Assembly: GCF_018139145.2 (NCBI RefSeq)
Contig: NC_059477.1
Span: 31,537,502 to 31,601,501, forward strand
Reading direction: 5' to 3'
Source: Gymnogyps californianus
Taxonomy: Eukaryota; Chordata; Aves; Accipitriformes; Cathartidae
Length of the DNA: 64,000 nucleotides
Each line of letters begins with the position of its first letter. Position 1 is the first letter of the stretch. The position numbers were made by a program, and so were the translations under genes. The notes below the pieces were generated by a model. It was given only the letters and a program-made list of their open reading frames with translations. It was not told where the DNA came from and ran no database searches. Shown here piece by piece: positions 12,701 through 23,120 of the stretch.

Positions 12701-13024
12701 CACCGCAGCTACCTGCACGGACGGGCAACCCCAAATCCCCGCTATTGTGTGAGCCAGGTGCAGGAGCTGCAGTTACACCAGGGGAGAATAGGACCCACAC
12801 CGCTTGCAGTCCTTCAAAACTACAATGCTGTGATAAATTCCTTTTTTGAAAGACACATCCTGCTTTTCCACATGGTGCAAAGTGAAGCCAAATCTTTGCA
12901 TTTCTTTTTACATCTTTAAAGCAGCTGTCAGACAGAAAGCTGTCTCTCTGAAGGACTCACATGGTCCCTCACACCGCAGCATCACTGTAATGTAATCATT
13001 TTTACAGTGTCTTTGGGAAAGATC
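6721..13024. other. Unique AT-leaning noncoding sequence
   Basis: About 6.3 kb without a recognisable gene, RNA gene or young repeat. Open frames are below 125 codons, overlap on both strands and have no domain hits I can name. No CpG island is visible. Confidence 0.5.
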
Positions 13025-13100
13025 TCCTCAAATTTACAGGAGGGGAAACTGAGTCAGAAAGCTACTCAGTGATTCTGCACAGTGCTCCCCACTGCAGAGC
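13025..13100 (-). repeat. MIR-like SINE relic
   Basis: TTTACAGGAGGGGAAACTGA (about 13033-13052) followed by AGAAAGCTACTCAGTGATTC matches the reverse complement of the MIR core region, which reads like TTTACAGATGAGGAAACTGAGGCACAGAGAGGTTAAGT. Limits are approximate. Confidence 0.42.
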
Positions 13101-16100
13101 AGAATGATGATCACTCTGGCTCTTACAGACCCCCCAGCACCTACCTCACTGAAAAAGGTGTTTCCACATTGTCCTGTCCACTCCAGCAGTGGGGTGGAGG
13201 TGGGATTTTGCCCCCCTGCCCATATGGTGGCTGCAGCCCCTGCCACGGGCAGCCTCCCCCTTCTGCGCTTCTACCCCCGGGGAGGCTGCATTGCTTTGGT
13301 GGGACGATTTCTGTATGTTACAGCCTATGAAACCCCATGGGGCCTCGCACTGAGAGTGCTGTAAAATGCACATCTCCCTCCCGGCAGAGAAACGACCTGG
13401 TCTGCCCTGCCAAGCAACACCGCTGCCAGGCAGCCACAGTTCACACCAGCAGAAGGTTTGTACTCCGGACACACGGCCCTGCTCTCTTCAAGCAACCAGC
13501 AAAGACGACCTCTGAAACGGGGTTCGGAAAGTACCTAATGTCAGCCTAAGCGAAATAGCAACAAAACGACTGCTTCCAAAAAATGTTTGCTGTAAAAAAA
13601 AAGATGTGATTTTGCCATCCACTTCAGAAATTCTCACTACCAGGTGGTGACTATTTTACTCGCTTTACAAAAGCACAGAAACTCCCATCTCCCCCCCTCC
13701 CTGCCTGTGTCAGCAGGCTCGCCTGGATGTTTTCCTGGACACCCACATTTCTCTTTCCTCGCATGATATTACAGAAACATTTCATTTTGCTCTTTTCATA
13801 CGCTACATTCCAAAGCATTTCTGTCAACAGTGACAGAGCATTCCCAGCGTAAGCTCATGTGTGTAGTCAACTGGTAGGCAGTCATCAAATCCCACATACA
13901 GCCAGAGCCTGGTTGTAAAGAAGAGGATCAGCACAAAGCGCTCACACGCACACAAGCACATGGACATGCACGTGCCTTTCCTCCCTTCACCACCAAGGCT
14001 TTTTGCCCAGTTTAAGCCCCACATAAACCCTTAATGTGTATAATAACCCTGGCAAAATTTCAATGAAATTTCATGAAGGTTCACACCAGGATGTACGCAC
14101 CAACAGCTTGGTCATGCAGATCTTGGAGTGGCTGGCTGCTGTACCCACCAGCGCCATGCACACTGATAATTAACATTAACATATAGGTGGAGGAACTGGT
14201 CACTGGTCACAGCTGACATGAAAGTCAGAGGTTGAGGTTTTGTGCACTTAGGAACTGAGCCCCGGCTGCTGCACTGAACACAAGACCTTCAGCAGGGGCA
14301 CTGAATCACAGAGGGGCAAGAGAAGCAGTGCTTGCCTGGAAGAGGTAGTACTTTGCATTTTTTCACATTTAGAAAACTCATCAGTAGCTGAATGGACTTA
14401 TATCTGAAGTATCAAAAAGAATATTTATTTCTGCCTCTAGAGAAAATAGAATCCCAAGCGCTAATTTTTATTTAAGCAACTGTAGAGAGCAGTCTAGAAT
14501 GAAATTGCCATCTGAATCTTAATTATACCTTCACATTGAAACACTGTAGCGAATTACATGTAAGATTAAAAAAAAGGAGTGATATTAACATATAATGAGC
14601 CTCATCAATTACTATGGATCAGGAAAAGTAGCCCTCGTATTATTGAAATAGTTTAATTTGCATGACTGGATGATTCAGGTTCTTCTTGGTCATTCATTCA
14701 AATCTCTCCAGAAGTCATAGCCACAGACAAATGTCCCGTAGCAGGCTTGGCCTTAAATAACTAAATTAAATACACTGTTAGTTACCCTCTCGTTTTGCAG
14801 CAGGGAAATTGAAAAGATTTCCTACAGTAAGTCTAGGGAGGAACACAGATCTCTAGCCATTCCTGAGCTAACTGTATATGTATATAAAATTAGTATGATT
14901 TTTATAGTGCAGCAGTACGTAAAATGACTTGCATATTTGAGTGTAGCTTCTCTTGGACCAAGGTTCAGCCCCATGCTGGAAGCAGGATATGTATTTTAGT
15001 AGTATAGCAAGGGACGGACTTAAGGACAGGGATCTGTGTTCCCATCATTTGTACAGGAGCCCAGCAACTAAGAAAACAAATAAACTATACTCAGAACTAA
15101 GGCTGTGCGTGTGCTTGGGTTTAGTCCCGATTCAGCCACTGGCGACGAGCAGTTGACAGATCTGGGACTACAAAAGCACATACAGGGGAAGCCACATTGA
15201 GATGTTGCCTCCAATTTTGCCAAACTCCAGCTTTTCTTGGCCGTCCTTGGGAGTTTTCCCCAGCTGTAACTGCCTTGGTTGAGGATGACAAACAGCAGGA
15301 TGACAGGTACAAAGATTCAAGTCAGGAGCTGCTCAGCATTGCTTTGGACATCACATTTATCCTCTCTGCTTTAATATTCCTGCTCAAGAGTTACATTATT
15401 TCCCCGCTTTGCATGGACGTTGGGAAAATCCATTTAATACTGTTGAGCAGATTAAGATGTTGGATGAATATCGATCACTGAGCTCATTCTGACTTTAGTA
15501 CCATATACATATACAGGTCAATCTTCGAGACACTTTTGATGATCAGCACTGACCGATTATATTTAATGAAAACTATTTTAGAAACACATTTGAGTTGGGT
15601 ATCATTCATTCATTTCCAGATTCAATCAGCAAAGGAGCGGCGGAAAGTTTGTTTCCTTTTCTGCAGATTAAAGGTTGTGTCTGCTTTGAAAATTAATCAC
15701 TTTCTGCTGTCATAAAGTGCTCCAAGAGGCAAACTGATGGATTGGCATGAGATTGACTCACAATAAACAGATACCCACATGCCTGCAAGTGCTTGTAAAG
15801 ATTAAGGATGGAAAGGGATTTTTCAGAGGTACACGGAGATACCATAATGAGTAATGACATGACGAAAACAAAGGCAAAAGCTTAATTTTAAAATGCACTG
15901 TGGAGTGTTTATTAGAGAATGGGGCAGGGATAAACTTCCAAAGGAAGCTCTGAAAATTTCATCACTTGCAACTGGATACAAATGAACTGGACGAAGCACC
16001 TGAGAACATACTGTCAGGTGTGCTCATGTTTTGGCAGGTAGATTATTTAGATGACCTAAAAAGCTCCTTTTCCACCCAATATTCCATGAAGGCCCATAGC

Positions 16101-16734
16101 TGGAATCATTACGAGCCCCTGGTCCAGCGAGGCCCCCCACTGAGCCTGGGCTGTTAGCAGGGGATAGAAGAGGGGAGGAAGGACCGGCATGTCCCTGGGA
16201 CACCGACATTTCTCACAAGCACAACCCAGCCATGAACCGTGCCCCCTCTTTCCCACCTCAGTCGCCCTGCACAGAAAAGAGGCTGCCGTCTTTTATTGCC
16301 TTTAAAAACTATCTATCTGACAAAGTGACTGCCAGGCCATGTCCTGGCTTTAAATCAGAAAGATGGCGGGACATTCACTACATCCCTATGTATCCCTTGT
16401 GGTCCACAGGCATCCTTCTGCCCTACCCCAGTCACCACTGTCCCTGGATGCCCTTGTTGTGGGCAGCATGATAACAAAGTACAGATAATGACTCCAATTA
16501 GGAGGTGTGAATGTCATTCCACTCCCCCTGCTCTCTTCCAGGTCACTATGAATGTGTTTGAAAACTACTGGCACAGCAATTTAACGATAATTCAGATTTA
16601 ATTTGCACTCTGTCATCTCTGTTTTTCCTATAGGCTTTAATAGTTTAATTTAACAGTCTTAAGCACTGTCTATATTACCGAGACATAATGTGTATTTCAG
16701 ATTTGAGCAGCTGCATGGCACAAAATAATATTTC
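13101..16734. other. Noncoding sequence with conserved-element-like patches
   Basis: A locally GC-richer patch lies at 13160-13480, where overlapping open frames on both strands reflect composition. AT-rich patches near 14570-14720 and 15500-15800 have the composition of vertebrate conserved noncoding elements. One contains an octamer (ATTTGCAT, 14656-14663). No gene is recognised. Confidence 0.4.
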
Positions 16735-16860
16735 ACATTTATATTGTGCCTTTCATGCCGAAGATGCTTAAAAATGTCTTGATTACTATATCCACATAAG
16801 AATCAACTCATCCATCACTGAAATGCAGCCACTTCTAGGTTGGAAACCTCATCAGTCTTT
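16735..16860 (-). repeat. Ancient SINE/LINE tail relic (MIR/L3-like)
   Basis: Read on the minus strand, the segment around 16735-16780 contains GCATGAAAGGCACAATATAA, close to the common ancient LINE-type tail (GGATGAAAGGCGCTATATAA). The same tail type is seen at the 3' end of the relic near 4115-4150. The flanking AAATGCAGCCACTTCTAGG (16822-16840) also looks like part of an old repeat I recall from other amniotes, but I cannot name it with certainty. Confidence 0.4.
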
Positions 16861-17433
16861 AATAATTTAGGCAAAATAGAGCAGAATATTCCACTGAAAT
16901 GAGGAGGCAAGTTGAGCAGGTAAAATTAAGTTATCCAAAACTGCAGTTGGGCAGGGCTGTCTGATATGCTCACGCTCATTACAGGAAGTTTTTTATGACT
17001 CTCAGATATCTAATCAAAAGGCAGTACCTGCGGGAACAGTTTCCCTTACACCAGCATTAGTTTATTACCAGTTGAGAGAAGGAAGGCTCTACAGTCTGCT
17101 GCACAGCTCAGCAGCACAGCTCTGCCTCTCCCTCTGCCACCTCCCCTCCAGGTCAGTAAGCCCCAACCTGATGACAGTCAGAACTAACCCTCGAAAAGAT
17201 AAAGAAGCAGTGAAATGATTGTCAAAGTTTCTCACTCCAGCAGTGCCCAGGCCAGATCCTTCAAGCCAGTGAGAAGGCACCCACTGATGCCAGTATGCTC
17301 TGAATCAGGCCCTAATGAAGCACAACTGTGCTGGGTTTGCGCGGTGAGGGAGGGGCTACAGGGGTGGCTCCTGAGAGAAGCTGCTAGAAGCTTCCCTGGC
17401 TCCAACCCAGACCCGCCTCTGGCCAAGGCCGAG

Positions 17434-17438
17434 CCAAT
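17434..17438 (+). promoter_or_regulatory. CCAAT box in LTR B
   Basis: CCAAT within GAGCCAATCAG lies 31 bases before the TATA-like box, a normal promoter spacing. In LTRs A and C the same site is mutated (CCCAT and CCAAG), so B alone of the three keeps the full pair. Confidence 0.55.
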
Positions 17439-17469
17439 CAGCGATGGTGGCTGCGCCTCTGTGGTAGCA

Positions 17470-17476
17470 TATTTAA
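17470..17476 (+). promoter_or_regulatory. TATA-like box in LTR B
   Basis: TATTTAA within AGCATATTTAAGAAGGGG is conserved in all three LTRs and marks the likely U3 core promoter. Activity today is unknown. Confidence 0.55.
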
Positions 17477-17709
17477 GAAGGGGGGAAAAAAAAACCTCCT
17501 GAGGAGGTGTGAGAGTAAGATGGAAGATGGGGGAGAGGATGATGATGGGGAGGAGGAGCATCAGCAGCTGCTGCTACTACAGTAAAGAGAGCAGGAGAGG
17601 AAGAAGATGGCAGAAGAAGAGGTGCTCCAGTGAGGAGAGGAGTGGGATGTGAGAGAAACAACCATGCACACACTGAGGTCAGTGAAGATGGAGGAGAGGG
17701 TGGAGGTGC

Positions 17710-17905
17710 TCCAGAGCAGGGATTCCCCTGCAGCCTGTGGAGGACCCCATGGTGGAGCAGCTGGCTGGGTCCAGGAGAGGCTGTGACTCTGGTGGAGCCC
17801 ATGCTGGAGCAGTTTATGGAGGACTGTAGTGTGTGGAAAGGACTTGAGTTGGAGAAAATCATGGGGGGTTGACCCCTGTGAGAGGGACCCCACGCTGGAG
17901 CAGGG
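17710..17905 (+). repeat. Degenerate internal repeats of LTR B
   Basis: Imperfect units recur, joining a CCTGCAGCC/GTGGAGGACC-like half to a CATGCTGGAGCAG/CACGCTGGAGCAG-like half. The same units occur in the reverse orientation in LTR C at about 19810-20080, in larger number. LTR A has none, so copy number varies between relatives. Confidence 0.6.
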
Positions 17906-18324
17906 GAAGAGTGTGAGGAGTCCTCCCCCTGAGGAAGGAGTGGCAGAGACAATGTGGGACAAACTGACTGCAACCCCCATTCCTGTGTTGCTGGGGGGGA
18001 GGAGGTAGAGGTATCGGGAGCAAAGCTGAGCCTGGGAAGAAAAGGAGGGGTGGGGGGAAGGTGTGTTTTTAAGATATGGTTCTATTTCTAATCATTCTAC
18101 TCTGGTTTGGTTGTTAACAAATTAAATTGGTTTATTTTTCCCCAAAATTGAGTCTGTTTTGCCGGTGACCATAAGCGGTGAGTGATCCCTCCCTGTCCTT
18201 GTCTTGACCCACAAGCTTTTTTTGCTGTATTTTTTCCTCCCCATCCTACCCGGGGGGGAGGAGTGAGCGAGTGAGCGGCTGTGTGGTGCTTTGTTGCCGG
18301 CTGAGCTTAAACCACGACAACAGC

Positions 18325-19353
18325 TCAGCTCTGCCCATCGGTCCCAATGCTTGCTAGCATCACCAGCTGCCCATTTTCTAACTGAATGGCTGTCTGGGGA
18401 GAGCAACTTTCCTGTCTCAGTGATCTCTCTCTTCAGTCTTTTAACGATCAGCATAGGAGAGATCTCTTACACACATAGGTGGAAACCGTCTGGCAGTGTA
18501 TTTGGCTCTGGAAGTGGAGTCCCACATGCTTTAGCTGCCCCACAACCCCTGTTCCCATCAGGGGGAATCCATGGTGTTACAGCCTCTTCCCAAAATGGCA
18601 TGTTCTCCGGGCCCTGGCAGCAATGGAAGGTGGTGCTTTTCCTTGTAGTTTCCCAGCTAAAGCTTTGTCTTACTGGTGCATTTTTTTGATAGTGATCCAG
18701 GGACCAAGTAAAGTAGCAGGGAATTGGGTGGGTGGAGAACAAATGTGTCAAACTTCATAAAGATTCTCTCTATTTTCAAGCGCATTATCATCCATGTTCA
18801 TCACTTATTAAAAGCCTTTCATTTATGAAGTCTTTAAAGCCTAGTTTAATAACCTACAATCATTACTTGAATCACAAAATTTGCTTTTTATTATATTGTG
18901 TAAATGAAGCAGTGTGGCATTTAATGTAAATTATTTTTTTCCTCTCCCTCTTTTATCACTGGTTTTAAAGCCATTATGATCAGGTGTTTTTCTCAACCTA
19001 CCCTAAAAATGCACAGCACAATATCTATGGCCCAAAGTAACGCTGTTCCCGGGATTTGAGTGTAGCAACAAAAGAACAAAAGGGGGAAAAAAACCCAATG
19101 AACCAGCCTTTCCCATGTGTTTGCTGCCTCTGAGGTTTCTAACTGGGCTGTTCAGACCATTGTCTCTCCACAGGGAGAGGCTCAAGGTCCCCTTATATCC
19201 AGGAGACATAAAAAGGAATTTGTTCATTATTAATACACTGTCTCCAACAGGCTTTACTTTTTAATCAAATTATAAATTTGGTGATGGAATTGATATACGT
19301 GCAAACTGAGAACACTACACTGTCAATAGGGTCTTCTGGTGTTACGGGTGAAA
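18325..19353. other. Host spacer between the inverted LTRs
   Basis: About 1.03 kb with no retroviral internal sequence recognised and no gene. Each flanking LTR has its own target duplication, so this DNA is host sequence that lay between two independent insertions. Confidence 0.6.
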
Positions 19354-19809
19354 GCATGTGTCGTGGTTTAGGCCCAGCTGGCAACAAAGTACCATGTAGC
19401 CACTTGCTCACTCCTTCCCCCCCCAGGCAGGATGGGGAGGAGAAAATATAATGAAAGGCTTGTGAGTTGAGACCAGGACAGGGAGGGGTCACTCACCAAT
19501 TATGGTCACAGGCAAAACAGACTTGACTTGGGGGGGAAAAAAAGGAAATCAATTTGATTTGTTACCAATCAAATCAGAGTAGAATAATGAGAAATAGAAC
19601 CATATCTTAAAAACACACTTTCCCCCACCCCTCCTTTCTTCCTGGGCTCAGCTTCGCTCCTGATTCCTCTACCTCCTCCCTCCCAGCAGCACAGGGGGGC
19701 GGGAATGGGGGTTGCGGTCAGTTCATCACACATTGTTTCTGCAGCTCCTTTACGTTGTTTCTGCTGCTTCTTTCTCTTTGGGGGGAGGACTCCTCACACT
19801 CTTCCCCTG

Positions 19810-20080
19810 CTCCAGCGTGGGGTCCCTCCCACGTGGGTCAGCCCTCCACGAGCTTCTCCAACATGAGTCCTTCCCACAGGCTGCAGTCCTCCATGAACTG
19901 CTCCAGTGTGGGCTTTCCCGTGGAGTCATGGCCTTCTCTGGGCCCAGCCACCTGCTCCAGCATGGGGTCCTCCACGGGCTGCAGGGGAATCTCTGCTCCA
20001 GCCTTAACCTCCATGGGCTGCAGGGGGACAGCCTGCTGTCTCACCGTGGGCTGCAGGGGAATCTCTGCTCTGGTGCTTGG
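19810..20080 (-). repeat. Internal tandem-like repeats of LTR C
   Basis: On the plus strand the motifs CTGCTCCAG, CTCCA-GGGCTGCAGGGG and AATCTCTGCTC recur at irregular spacing, which in LTR sense are GGAGCAG and CCCCTGCAGCCC units. The array is longer than in LTR B and absent from LTR A. Confidence 0.6.
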
Positions 20081-20189
20081 AGCACCTCCTCCCCCTCCTT
20101 CTTCACTGACCTCCGTGTGTGCGTGGTTGTTTCTCTCACATCCCACTCCTCTCTCTGCTGCAGGTTTTTCAGCAGTCTTTTTCCCCTTC

Positions 20190-20196
20190 TTAAATA
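20190..20196 (-). promoter_or_regulatory. TATA-like box in LTR C
   Basis: TTAAATA on the plus strand reads TATTTAA in LTR sense, at the same position as in LTR B. Confidence 0.5.
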
Positions 20197-20357
20197 TGCT
20201 ATCACAGAGGCACTACCACCGTTGCTACTTGGCTCGGCCTCGGCCAGAGGCGGGTCCAAGTTGGAGCGGGGAAGCTTCTAGCAGCTTCTCACAGGAGCCA
20301 CCCTTGTATCCCCTCCCCTGCTACTAAAACCCCGCCACACAAACCCGACACAGCATG

Positions 20358-23085
20358 GTAACAAACCATCAATTGGATTTGCAGCTGGGGGGCTGGTCAA
20401 GATTCGTGCCTGTTTCAGGCCAGAGAGGAAGACATTTGCCTGACGGACTTCCCAGGGATGATATTTTACTGAGCTGCCAGAATGCCAGTAGGGCAGCCAC
20501 CTACCTGCGTAGATGGCACAGAAATGCTGATCAACCCAAAGCCTAGTACATGCTCCCCTGGCGTGCATCAGCACATGCTGCTACCAAATTATGCCTCTGC
20601 AGCCCCAGTGGGACTTGGGCAGCAGGTCTCATGTCTGTCACTGAGGCCAGTCGTTCACAGGGACAAAATGAAAACATTAAAATACCTGGAGTAAAACCAC
20701 AAGGAAAAATAAAATGGAAAGAGAATTAAACATTGGAAACTGGTCTAAACTGCAAAGCTGAGATGTGGATCCAAAATCTGGAGCAATTCTAATCAGGGTT
20801 TTGGTTCTGGCTCATCTGTAATTAAAATGAAGTACAAATCTGCCTGAGACAGTCAACAATCTCAGCTGTTTCTGAGATCTGGCTTTCATTAATTTCATTA
20901 ACATCTTAAATGCATTCTTATTGCTTGTTCTTATGCTGAAGAGCAAGCGAAATAACAACACACCATGAACCAGTTTATCTTTGTCTTTGCAGAGGAGCAG
21001 ATGCGGTATCAGTCTCAGGGGCACGCAGGCCCTTTGCATGGAAAATGGCAGCAAAGGGAGTTGTGCAAGTGTGGAAATCTTTGGCCTGAAAAATAAATAA
21101 ATTGAAACTAGCACTTTCATCAGTGCCTCACGTGCTTTGGGGAGCTGCAACAGCATTATTAGTATTAATCAGTGTGACAATCTCAAGCTATAATTTGCCA
21201 GTCTTGTTCCAGAGAAACAGTCAAAAAGTTAGAACTCGTATGGAGCCCTCCCAAGTACCTGTGCTCCGGGAGGCTGGATCTGGGGATCCTGCAGGAGGCT
21301 CACAGCCCTTCCTGATGCTCGTGGAGGGAGAAATATCACAGACCAAGTTCCTGGTCAGTGGTATACATTAAACATGCTCTAGTTAGGTGTGTGACCCAGG
21401 GTATAATGGCATTTCTGCCCTTTCTTTTAATTCAGATATTTAAGAGCAGGGTGAAAATGGGAATTGGGAGTCTGGTTCCTCATCTCTCTGAAACAAAGCT
21501 GCAGCAGCTGATGAGATGAATTTCCTGTGTGCTCCCTGTGGCTCTGCAGGCATTACGACCTCAACCCGGGTGGCAGAACAGGCAGCATGTGTTTGCAGCC
21601 CCAGCAATCTCCACGGCGAACTGCGCCCCGTCTGCAAGCTTTGCCGTGGCAGCAGGACAGACAGTGTCAAGAGGAACTTTGTGCTCACAAAAGCCAAATC
21701 CAGCAGGGCTCCAGGGTACACACCACTGTTTGAGAGGGGGAAGGAAGCCACTTTCAACCTATGCAGTATATCAGGGCACAGAAACTCTGGACAAACTTCT
21801 AATCAACTTTCACTTGATCTAAATTCTTTTGCCAGACTTCATCTCTCCTCTAGAGAGAGGCAAGTTACCAACAGAGCGACTAGAGGGTGCTACAACACAT
21901 ATGGGCCTCGGACTCTGACCGCCTGGCGTTCAGAAATTCCTGGCATAAATTAACTGTTCAGCTCTGTGATGATGCTGATTTGCTCCACTTGGCATAAGCA
22001 GATACTTTGATACAAGAGAGACGATACTTTCTGAGACCTGTCATCCTCGGGTTTTCGAATCCACTGTCATGTTTAATGGCAAAAAAGATGAAAGACAAAA
22101 ATAGCCTTGTACAGATAAAGATCTCCATGTCACAAATGAAAATTCAGTTTAATTAAGCCAACTCACATACATTATGTTCCTCCCATAAAACTTAATATCA
22201 CCTTAAAATTCCCATCAAATACAAATTTTCTTCAGTGATTTATTTGTGTAATTGTGAGACAGGGAGAAAGCACACAAAGCAGTGGGAGCTGCAGGCTGAA
22301 GTAAACAGTGTTGTCAGAATATGCAAAACAAGGGAAGAACACAAAAAAGAAAGAGAGAAGGAAGGGACAAACATTCTCTGGCTGGAAAGTTATTGAGTGT
22401 TTAGAGCCAAAGAGGAGTGGAAGGCTTGGAGAGGAATTTCTACACATAACCTACAGACTCTACCCTATTTCCACTCCCAGCATCTCTCCCATTTAGCTAA
22501 CAGATGAAAAATCTTTTTTGGGGTAGATGTAGGGTTAGGTTTGTGGTTTTAAAGGTCGTTGCCTAAAATCAGCACCGCAGTGAGCAGAAAGGAGCTTTGC
22601 AGTTGGTCGGCTTTGGCGTATCCCACACTTTGAGGAGCGCTGGCAGTGAGGTAATCCCCTAGGAATGTGTGTGCGGTTGGATGGCTGTGAAAAGAGAGCG
22701 GTCAGCTACCAAAGCTCTGTGCTGAATATTCACGTCACACACACACAATCATTTTTCTTGTTAAGTATTGAGAAGAATGGGAACATTATAAATGCAGTAT
22801 CTTTTTTGGCTTCAAGTTCAGCTGCTTTAAAAAGATCTGCTCCCTCTCTGCTCCTCTACTCCACCAGCTGTGCTCCACCTCCATCCCCAAACCAAATCTG
22901 CACACACTGAACTTTATAAGACATAAAAAAACAGAGAGAAAATTAAATGCAACTAAACTAAAGCTAAAGAGTAAGAAGTTTAAAAGATGATGATGCAGCA
23001 AACTGGTATAAGCATTTTAAGGTCACTTGTCTATCTAAAAATGACACCTTATTGAACACATAACCCCATGCCACGTGCTTGGGTT
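20358..23085. other. Unique noncoding sequence
   Basis: No gene or clear repeat is recognised. Overlapping open frames around 21440-21950 on both strands have no recognisable domain. Confidence 0.5.
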
Positions 23086-23120
23086 ACATCCACATCCACA
23101 TCCATATCCATATCCATATC
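23086..23120. repeat. (CCAYAT)n hexanucleotide microsatellite
   Basis: About five to six units: first CCACAT, then CCATAT, so the array has two blocks of sequence variants. Confidence 0.85.

Larger units (their letters stand above)
17327..18319 (+). mobile_element. Solo LTR B of an avian endogenous retrovirus, long form
   Basis: This 993-bp LTR starts TGTGCTGGGTTTGC and ends TTAAACCACGACA. It has a CCAAT box (17434-17438) and a TATTTAA TATA-like box (17470-17476). It then carries a GA-rich leader with degenerate internal repeats (about 17710-17905) built on GCAGCC-TGTGGAGGACC and GGAGCAG motifs. The late AT-rich part contains AACAAA (18116-18121) where LTR A has AATAAA, followed by GAGTCTGTTTTGCC. 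No gag, pol or env sequence adjoins, so it is a solo LTR. It is the same subfamily as LTR C by its terminus and lack of the extra block of LTR A, but visibly diverged from it. Open frames of up to 166 codons inside are compositional. Confidence 0.9.
17322..18324. repeat. Near-perfect 5-bp target duplication flanking LTR B
   Basis: ACAAC at 17322-17326 and ACAGC at 18320-18324 lie directly outside the TG...CA ends of LTR B and differ at one base. That fits a 5-bp duplication with one later substitution. The range covers both copies and the element between them. Confidence 0.7.
19359..20352 (-). mobile_element. Solo LTR C of an avian endogenous retrovirus, long form
   Basis: This 994-bp LTR begins on the plus strand with TGTCGTGGTTTAGGCC and ends with AAACCCGACACA, with exact 5-bp duplications outside. 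In LTR sense (minus) it has a TATTTAA box (plus 20190-20196), a mutated CCAAT site and a GA-rich leader. An internal repeat array (about plus 19810-20080) follows, with several GCAGCCC...GGAGCAG units, then AACAAA (plus 19558-19563) in place of AATAAA. No retroviral genes adjoin. Its terminus and layout place it with LTR B, which lies in the opposite orientation about 1 kb away. The 189- and 190-codon open frames here are compositional artefacts of the LTR. Confidence 0.9.
19354..20357. repeat. 5-bp target site duplication flanking LTR C
   Basis: GCATG at 19354-19358 is repeated exactly at 20353-20357, directly outside the ends of LTR C. The range covers both copies and the element between them. 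Confidence 0.88.

Noticed and set aside
17473..17980. Minus-strand open frames of 139 and 166 codons
   Set aside because: They lie within solo LTR B, antisense to it. The composition is that of the GA/CT-rich LTR leader and no domain is present.
19712..20327. Overlapping plus-strand open frames of about 190 codons
   Set aside because: They lie within solo LTR C, antisense to it, in GC-rich repeated sequence. Two frames are open at once, with low-complexity Ser/Leu/Pro composition and no domain.
17327..20352. A single retrovirus with two inverted LTRs
   Set aside because: Proviral LTRs are direct repeats. These are inverted, have different target duplications, and enclose about 1 kb with no retroviral genes.
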